Shown here: piece after piece, positions 6,600 through 10,776 of the stretch
How the letters are laid out: every line of letters starts with the position of its first letter
Position numbering within the stretch: the first letter of the stretch is position 1
From: Paracraurococcus sp049315625
Lineage (GTDB): Bacteria > Pseudomonadota > Alphaproteobacteria > Acetobacterales > Acetobacteraceae
DNA length: 10,776 nt
Direction: 5' to 3'
Assembly: GCA_049315625.1 (NCBI GenBank)
Contig: JBMOJU010000169.1
Span: 1 to 10,776, forward strand
Program-made: the position numbers and the translations under genes
Notes under the pieces: model-generated
The model's input: only the letters and a program-made list of their open reading frames with translations
What the model was told of the DNA's origin: nothing
Databases searched by the model: none

Positions 6600-8219
6600 A
6601 TGAGCAAAGGACGTTCACGCCGCGACATGCTGCTGGGCGGCAGCGCGGCGGTGGCGGCAGCCGCCAGCGGCGGCACGCAGCTGGCGCAGGCGCAGACCGC
6701 GCCGCAAGCGCGACCCGCCGCACCGGCCCCGGCCGCCGGCGCCGCACGGCGGCCGAACATCGTCGTCATCTGGGGCGACGACGTCGGCTACTGGAACCTC
6801 AGCCACAACAACCGCGGCATGATGGGCTTCCGCACGCCCAGCATCGACCGGATCTTCCAGGAAGGCATGACCTTCACCGACTACTACGCGGAGCAATCCT
6901 GCACCGCCGGGCGATCCGCCTTCATCACCGGCCAGGCCACCGTGCGCACCGGCCTGTCCAAGGTCGGCCTGCCGGGCGCCGAGGCGGGGATGAAGCCGCA
7001 GGACCCGACCATCGCCCGTATCCTGAAGGGCATGGGCTACGCCACCGGCCAGTTCGGCAAGAACCATCTCGGCGACCGCGACGAGCACCTGCCGACGATG
7101 CACGGCTTCGACGAGTATTTCGGCAGCCTCTATCACCTGAATGCGTCGGAGGAGCCGGAGAACGTCGACTACCCGAAGAACCCGGAATTCCTGAAGCGCT
7201 TCGGCCCGCGCGGCGTGCTGAACACCCGCGCCAACCCCGACGGCAGCCAGACGATCGAGGACACCGGGCCCCTCACGCGCAAGCGGATGGAAACGATCGA
7301 CGACGAGATCCTGGCGAAGACGACGGACTTCATCAAGCGGAAGGCCGGCGGGACGGAGCCCTTCTTCGTCTGGCACAACTCCACCCGGATGCATTTCCGC
7401 ACCCATGTGCCGGAAGCCTACAAGGGCAAGTCTGGGCTGAGCTTCTACGCCGACGGCATGCTGCAGCACGACGACCATGTCGGCGTCATCCTCAAGCAGC
7501 TGGACGATCTCGGCCTGGCGAACGACACCATCGTCATCTACGGCACCGACAACGGCCCGCACTACAATGCCTGGCCGGATGCCGGCATCACCCCCTTCCG
7601 GTCGGAGAAGAACTCCAACTGGGAAGGCGCCTTCCGGGTGCCCTTCGCGATCCGCTGGCCGGGCCGCGTCGCGCCGAACAGCGTGAGCAACCAGATCGTG
7701 TCAAACCTCGACTGGTTCCCGACGCTGGTCGCCGCCGCCGGCGACGCCGACATCAAGGCGAAGCTGCTGGCCGGCTTCAGCACCCAGGGCAAGACCTTCA
7801 AGGTGCACCTGGACGGCTACAACATCCTGCCGATGCTGACCGGCCAGACCGCGGAAAGCCCGCGCAAGGCGTTCTTCTACTTCAACGACGACGGCCAGAT
7901 GGTGGCGATGCGCTACGAGCGCTGGAAGGTCGTCTTCATGGAGCAGCGGGCGCACGGCTTCGGCGTCTGGCAGGACCCCTTCGTGCCGCTGCGCGCGCCG
8001 AAGCTGCTGGACCTGCGCATGGACCCGTTCGAGCGCGCCGATACCGACAGCAACACCTACAACGACTGGTACATGGACCGCATCTTCCTGCTGGTCCCGG
8101 CGCAGGCCATGGCGAAGCAGTTCTACGAGACGTTCAAGGAATTCCCGCCGCGCCAGCGGCCGGATGCCTTTAACCTGGACGCCGTGCTGCGCAGCATGGA
8201 GCAGGCCGGCAGCCGCTGA
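6600..8219 (+). CDS. Tat-exported arylsulfatase-type sulfatase
   Basis: This 539-residue alkaline-phosphatase-superfamily hydrolase should cleave sulfate esters outside the cytoplasm. The N-terminus has a twin-arginine signal (S-R-R-D-M-L at 6-11, hydrophobic stretch, likely A-Q-A cleavage near 31) and a Pro/Ala-rich linker. The sulfatase core shows W-G-D-D (58-61) for metal, C-T-A-G-R (101-105) with Cys101 as the formylglycine precursor, G-K-N-H-L-G (153-158), H-N-S-T-R-M-H (259-265), T-D-N-G-P-H (316-321) and S-E-K-x3-W-E-G-A-F-R-V-P (335-348). All expected catalytic positions are present. Two starts are possible: 6585, in ATGA overlap with the FGE stop, and 6600. I prefer 6600 because it sits directly before the Tat motif and has a GAG-rich stretch upstream. 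Adjacent FGE is its obvious activator. The natural substrate cannot be read from the sequence; a sulfatase-fold phosphonate or phosphodiester hydrolase is a less likely alternative. Confidence 0.93.
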   Translation: MSKGRSRRDMLLGGSAAVAAAASGGTQLAQAQTAPQARPAAPAPAAGAARRPNIVVIWGDDVGYWNLSHNNRGMMGFRTPSIDRIFQEGMTFTDYYAEQSCTAGRSAFITGQATVRTGLSKVGLPGAEAGMKPQDPTIARILKGMGYATGQFGKNHLGDRDEHLPTMHGFDEYFGSLYHLNASEEPENVDYPKNPEFLKRFGPRGVLNTRANPDGSQTIEDTGPLTRKRMETIDDEILAKTTDFIKRKAGGTEPFFVWHNSTRMHFRTHVPEAYKGKSGLSFYADGMLQHDDHVGVILKQLDDLGLANDTIVIYGTDNGPHYNAWPDAGITPFRSEKNSNWEGAFRVPFAIRWPGRVAPNSVSNQIVSNLDWFPTLVAAAGDADIKAKLLAGFSTQGKTFKVHLDGYNILPMLTGQTAESPRKAFFYFNDDGQMVAMRYERWKVVFMEQRAHGFGVWQDPFVPLRAPKLLDLRMDPFERADTDSNTYNDWYMDRIFLLVPAQAMAKQFYETFKEFPPRQRPDAFNLDAVLRSMEQAGSR

Positions 8220-8223
8220 CCCC

Positions 8224-8260
8224 TTTGCCCGCCGCCATCCCCTCCTCGGCGGCGGGCGAA
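8224..8260 (+). terminator. Strong hairpin just after the sulfatase gene
   Basis: Bases 8227-8236 and 8248-8257 are perfect 10-bp complements, extended by three more pairs (one G-U) to 8224-8260, around an 11-base loop. It begins four bases after the sulfatase stop. No T run follows, so termination would have to be atypical. Partial termination or protection of the upstream mRNA end is plausible. Confidence 0.5.
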
Positions 8261-8272
8261 CCGGAAAGCGGC

Positions 8273-8306
8273 GGCCGGCGGGCGCACCCCCCTGCGCCCG
8301 CCGGCC
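8273..8306 (+). terminator. Second, perfect 14-bp hairpin before the outer-membrane gene
   Basis: Bases 8273-8286 (starting ggccggcggg) pair perfectly with 8293-8306 around a loop of six C. It ends 21 bases before the barrel-protein start, leaving the ribosome site (GGGA, about seven bases before ATG 8328) exposed. Again no T run follows. With the hairpin at 8224-8260 it makes up nearly all of the 108-bp gap. Confidence 0.5.
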
Positions 8307-8327
8307 TCCCATCACCCGGGACCACAC

Positions 8328-9161
8328 ATGATGCAGAAATACGTGGTGGCGCTGGCACTGCTGGCCGCAGTGTTGCCCGGCGCCGCCCGCGCCCAGGCGA
8401 CGGAACCGGGCTGGTCCTTCGCCGTCACGCCGTACCTCTGGGCGCCGTCGATCGACGGCAAGCTGCGCTATGGCCAGCCGCCCGGCAGCGGCGGCGGCGC
8501 GGCCGATGTCCGCATCGACAACGTGAACCTGCTGGAGGCGCTGAACGGCGCCGCCATGGTCGCGGCCGAAGCGCGCAACGGCCCGGTCTCGATCCTCACC
8601 GACCTGATCTACCTCAGCCTCGGCAATGCCGGCAGCAAGCTGGGCTCGGTCGATTTCGCTGGATCGGGCGGGACGGCGGTCTCCGCCAGCCTGAACCGCG
8701 GCACGGAGACGACGGTGCGCGGCGGCGTCGCCATGCTGGCGGGCGGCTACACGTTGGCGGAAGGCGCCTGGGGCAACCTCGACGCCATCGGTGGCCTGCG
8801 GCTGTTCGACATCTCGGCGCGCACCGATGTGCGGCTCGCCGCCGATATCGACGGGCCGCGCGCCGGGCAGTCCCTTTCGCGCACCGCGCATCTCAGCCGC
8901 AACGCCACCCTGGTGGACGGCATCGCCGGGCTGCGCGGGCGGATCGACCTCGGCAGCGGCTTCCACCTGCCCTACAGCGTCGATGCCGGCACCGGCGCGT
9001 CGCGGGTCACCTGGCAGGCCATCGGCGGGGTCGGCTACCAGACCGGCTGGGCTGGTGTCACGCTCGGCTACCGGCATCTCTATTACGACCAGGGCGGCAG
9101 CAGGCTGGTGCAGGACTTCGCCTTCAGCGGTCCCTTCCTGGCGGTGAGGATGCGCTTCTGA
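8328..9161 (+). CDS. Secreted outer-membrane beta-barrel protein of unknown function
   Basis: The 277-residue protein starts with a Sec signal peptide (hydrophobic 5-20, cleavage near A-R-A or A-Q-A at 20-24). The mature part has alternating polar/hydrophobic, Gly- and aromatic-rich strands and ends in R-M-R-F; a C-terminal phenylalanine is the usual signal for outer-membrane barrel assembly. Notable stretches are W-S-F-A-V-T-P-Y-L-W-A-P (29-40) and, near the end, Y-R-H-L-Y-Y-D-Q. These recall, from memory, a family of proteobacterial proteins annotated only as hypothetical outer-membrane proteins. The size suits a barrel of roughly 8-12 strands. Two adjacent ATGs (8328, 8331) could serve as start. 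Its TGA overlaps the ATG of the HAD gene by one base, so the two are co-translated. It might be a pore for the sulfatase substrate or product, or a structural protein; neither is shown. Confidence 0.8.
   Translation: MMQKYVVALALLAAVLPGAARAQATEPGWSFAVTPYLWAPSIDGKLRYGQPPGSGGGAADVRIDNVNLLEALNGAAMVAAEARNGPVSILTDLIYLSLGNAGSKLGSVDFAGSGGTAVSASLNRGTETTVRGGVAMLAGGYTLAEGAWGNLDAIGGLRLFDISARTDVRLAADIDGPRAGQSLSRTAHLSRNATLVDGIAGLRGRIDLGSGFHLPYSVDAGTGASRVTWQAIGGVGYQTGWAGVTLGYRHLYYDQGGSRLVQDFAFSGPFLAVRMRF
9146..9150 (+). promoter_or_regulatory. Ribosome-binding site for the HAD gene inside the barrel gene
   Basis: GAGGA lies ten bases before ATG 9161, within the last codons of the barrel-protein gene. It supports this start, which also places a signal peptide at the N-terminus, and rejects the much longer in-frame reading that begins near 8225 across the hairpins and the barrel gene. 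Confidence 0.65.
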
Positions 9162-10150
9162 TGGTCCACCCGGTTTCGCGGCGGGCGTCCCTCGGCCTGC
9201 CCGCCCTGCTGCTGCCGGCCGCGGCGCGCGCCCAGGCAGCCGACCCGCTGCCGAGCTGGCAGGACGGCGCGGCGAAGCGCGCCATGCTCGACTTCGTCGC
9301 CGCCGTCACCACGCCGGGCGGCGCGGATTTCGTCCCGGAGCCCGAGCGCATCGCGGTGTTCGACAATGACGGCACGCTCTGGGTGGAGCAGCCGGTCTAC
9401 ACGCAATTCCTCTTCTTGCTCGACCGCATCCGCGCCCTGGCACCCGGCCAGCCGGAGTGGCAGCAGGACCCGCTGTTCCGCGCCGCCATCGCCGGCGACC
9501 TTGCCGCGCTCGGCGCGAGTGGGATGGCGGGGCTGCTCAAGCTCGCCGGCGCCGCGCTGGCCGGCAACACGCCTGAGGAAGCCCAGGCGCTGGCCGCCGC
9601 CTGGCTGGGCGATGCGCGCGACCGCCGCTGGGGCCGGCGTTATACGGAACTCGTCTACCAGCCGATGCTGGAGGTGCTGGCGCTGCTGCGGGCGCGGGGC
9701 TTCACCAGCTTCATCGTCTCCGGCGGCGGGGTGGAATTCGTCCGCGCCTTCGCCGAGCCGGTCTACGGCATCCCGCCGCAGCACGTGGTCGGCACCAGCT
9801 TCGCGCTTGAGCCGGGGGAGCGCGACGGGCGCGTGGTGCTGACCCGCGCGCCACGCGTCGATTTCGTCGATGACGGGCCGGGCAAGCCGGTCGGCATCGC
9901 CCGCCATATCGGCCGCCGCCCGATCGCCGCCTTCGGCAATTCGGATGGCGACCTGCACATGCTGCGCTACGTCACCGAAGGCGCCGGCCGCCGGTTCGGC
10001 ATGATCGTGCGGCACGACGACGCAGCGCGCGAATACGCCTACGACCGCGAAAGCCACATCGGCCGGCTGGCGAGGGCGCTGGACGAGGCGCCGCAGCGCG
10101 GCTGGACCGTGGTCTCGATGCAGCAGGACTGGACGCGCGTCTTCGCCTGA
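9161..10150 (+). CDS. Exported HAD-superfamily hydrolase (phosphoserine phosphatase-like)
   Basis: This 329-residue protein has a signal-peptide-like N-terminus (S-R-R-A-S-L at 6-11, then a Leu/Ala stretch and A-R-A-Q-A near 22-26). The twin arginines suggest Tat but the following positions fit the consensus poorly, so Sec is also possible. All four HAD motifs are present: F-D-N-D-G-T-L-W (67-74; nucleophile Asp68, acid/base Asp70), I-V-S-G-G-G (185-190; Ser187), Lys242 in G-K-P-V-G-I, and G-N-S-D-G-D (259-264; Asp262, Asp264). A helical cap lies between motifs I and II, as in phosphoserine phosphatase-like members. It should therefore be an active phosphatase or similar phosphotransfer enzyme, Mg-dependent. 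An exported HAD enzyme is less usual than a cytoplasmic one. It overlaps the barrel gene's stop (TGATG) and is followed by the small secreted protein gene after 34 bp. The substrate is unknown. Confidence 0.87.
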   Translation: MVHPVSRRASLGLPALLLPAAARAQAADPLPSWQDGAAKRAMLDFVAAVTTPGGADFVPEPERIAVFDNDGTLWVEQPVYTQFLFLLDRIRALAPGQPEWQQDPLFRAAIAGDLAALGASGMAGLLKLAGAALAGNTPEEAQALAAAWLGDARDRRWGRRYTELVYQPMLEVLALLRARGFTSFIVSGGGVEFVRAFAEPVYGIPPQHVVGTSFALEPGERDGRVVLTRAPRVDFVDDGPGKPVGIARHIGRRPIAAFGNSDGDLHMLRYVTEGAGRRFGMIVRHDDAAREYAYDRESHIGRLARALDEAPQRGWTVVSMQQDWTRVFA

Positions 10151-10184
10151 ACCCCACCAATTCCCTTATCCGGAGACACCACCG

Positions 10185-10748
10185 ATGATCCGCCTGACCA
10201 CCCTCGCGGCGCTGCTCGCCGCCGGCGCCGCGCCCGCCCTGGCGCAGCCCGCGCCCGCCGGCGTGGCCCGCACCGCCACCCTCGCCGCCACGGTCGAGAG
10301 CATCGACCAGGCCAGCCGCCAGGCCGTGCTGCGCGGCGAGGACGGCACCCTGGTGACGCTGGAACTTTCGCCCGAGGTGCGCAACCTGCGCCAGGTGAAG
10401 GCCGGCGACCGCGTCACCGTCACCTACGAACAGGCGATCGCCGCCGCCATCTCCACCCCGGGCGACACCAGCCCGGCGCTGGAGACCGCCGCCGTCAAGG
10501 GCCGCACCAAGCCGGGCGAAACGCCGGGCGCCGCGGCCGGGCGCATGGTGCGGGCGCGGGTGACGATCGACGCCACCTCCGCCAGCGGCGACAGCGTGAG
10601 CTTCACCGGGCCGCGCGGCCGGCAGATCGTGGCGCCGGTCGCCGAGCCGGGCATGCAGAATTTCGTCCGCGGCCTGAAGCCGGGCGACCAGGTGGACGTG
10701 GTCTTCGCCGAGGCCATCGGCCTCCGGGTCGAGCCGGCGAAGAAGTAG
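10185..10748 (+). CDS. Small secreted protein with two similar domains, function unknown
   Basis: This 187-residue protein carries a clear Sec signal peptide (hydrophobic 4-19, A-L-A cleavage near 20). The mature part appears to hold two related beta-rich halves, about 33-90 and 122-182. Each runs from a V-x-S/T-I-D-like strand through a D/R-G turn and a short E-V-R-N-L / M-Q-N-F-V-R segment to V-K-A-G-D-R-V-T-V-T-Y-E-Q-A-I in the first and L-K-P-G-D-Q-V-D-V-V-F-A-E-A-I in the second. A Pro/Gly/Thr-rich linker (91-121) separates them. The pattern suggests small beta-barrel folds. I recall similar uncharacterised proteobacterial proteins but no function. GGAG at 10172-10175, nine bases upstream, supports ATG 10185. 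It is the last visible gene of the cluster. It might bind a ligand or assist the envelope enzymes; nothing in the sequence shows which. Confidence 0.82.
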   Translation: MIRLTTLAALLAAGAAPALAQPAPAGVARTATLAATVESIDQASRQAVLRGEDGTLVTLELSPEVRNLRQVKAGDRVTVTYEQAIAAAISTPGDTSPALETAAVKGRTKPGETPGAAAGRMVRARVTIDATSASGDSVSFTGPRGRQIVAPVAEPGMQNFVRGLKPGDQVDVVFAEAIGLRVEPAKK

Positions 10749-10760
10749 CCGCGGCGGCGC

Positions 10761-10776
10761 CCGGGCACGAGCCCGG
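10761..10776 (+). terminator. Hairpin at the window edge after the last cluster gene
   Basis: ccgggc (10761-10766) and gcccgg (10771-10776) form a perfect 6-bp stem with an ACGA loop, starting 12 bases after the stop. The stem may extend beyond the window, where any T run would also lie. It is well placed to end the operon. Confidence 0.45.

Noticed and set aside
5611..6747. Long minus-strand open frame opposite the FGE gene
   Set aside because: Low-complexity Arg/Ala/Gly-rich translation with no motif; the plus-strand FGE has intact catalytic residues. Minus-strand frames at 6615-7562, 7701-9077 and 9083-10057 fail for the same reason.
8225..9160. N-terminal extension of the HAD protein reading in frame from 8225
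   Set aside because: This stretch crosses two hairpins and the barrel gene in another frame and translates to an Arg-rich low-complexity sequence. A ribosome site and signal peptide support the start at 9161.

Overview
The window is very GC-rich, densely packed DNA from a Gram-negative bacterium. The gene repertoire (class II DAHP synthase, glutathione reductase, Tat-exported sulfatase with a formylglycine-generating enzyme, outer-membrane barrel) and the GC-rich codon use suggest a high-GC alphaproteobacterium, perhaps Acetobacteraceae/Roseomonas-like. That placement is inference from sequence style, not from a search. No rRNA, tRNA, CRISPR array, transposase or other mobile signature was seen. 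No stretch over 300 bases lacks a gene.

Left half (1-5506), all on the minus strand, read from right to left: a LysR-type regulator (4541-5506), glutathione reductase (3084-4460), class II DAHP synthase (1614-2993), nicotinate phosphoribosyltransferase (419-1594), and the start of an EamA/DMT-type membrane transporter that runs off the left edge (1-422). These are largely core metabolic genes: thiol redox, entry into the shikimate pathway, and NAD salvage. The last three are tightly spaced (19 bp, then a 4-bp overlap) and probably co-transcribed. The transporter has no ATG, GTG or TTG start codon ahead of its first membrane segment and may start at a CTG overlapping the preceding stop.

Right half (5608-10748), all on the plus strand and divergent from the LysR gene: a cytoplasmic formylglycine-generating enzyme (FGE), a Tat-exported sulfatase carrying the CTAGR modification motif, a secreted outer-membrane beta-barrel protein, a secreted HAD-superfamily phosphatase-like hydrolase, and a small secreted protein built from two similar halves. 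FGE/sulfatase and barrel/HAD are joined by overlapping stop/start codons. The proposed logic is that FGE converts the sulfatase active-site cysteine in the cytoplasm, the folded sulfatase leaves through Tat, and the barrel, phosphatase-like enzyme and small protein act beside it in the envelope. Together they look like a compact unit for handling sulfate (and perhaps phosphate) esters.

The 101-bp divergent intergenic region holds a perfect TGCCG-N3-CGGCA dyad that fits the LysR T-N11-A rule, plus a second perfect inverted repeat nearer the FGE gene. Two strong back-to-back hairpins lie between the sulfatase and barrel genes and could set different expression levels for the two parts of the cluster. 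The exported five-gene module with its likely regulator is the most interesting content. Its individual families look recognisable, but the substrate and the roles of the barrel and the duplicated-domain protein are not evident from sequence.
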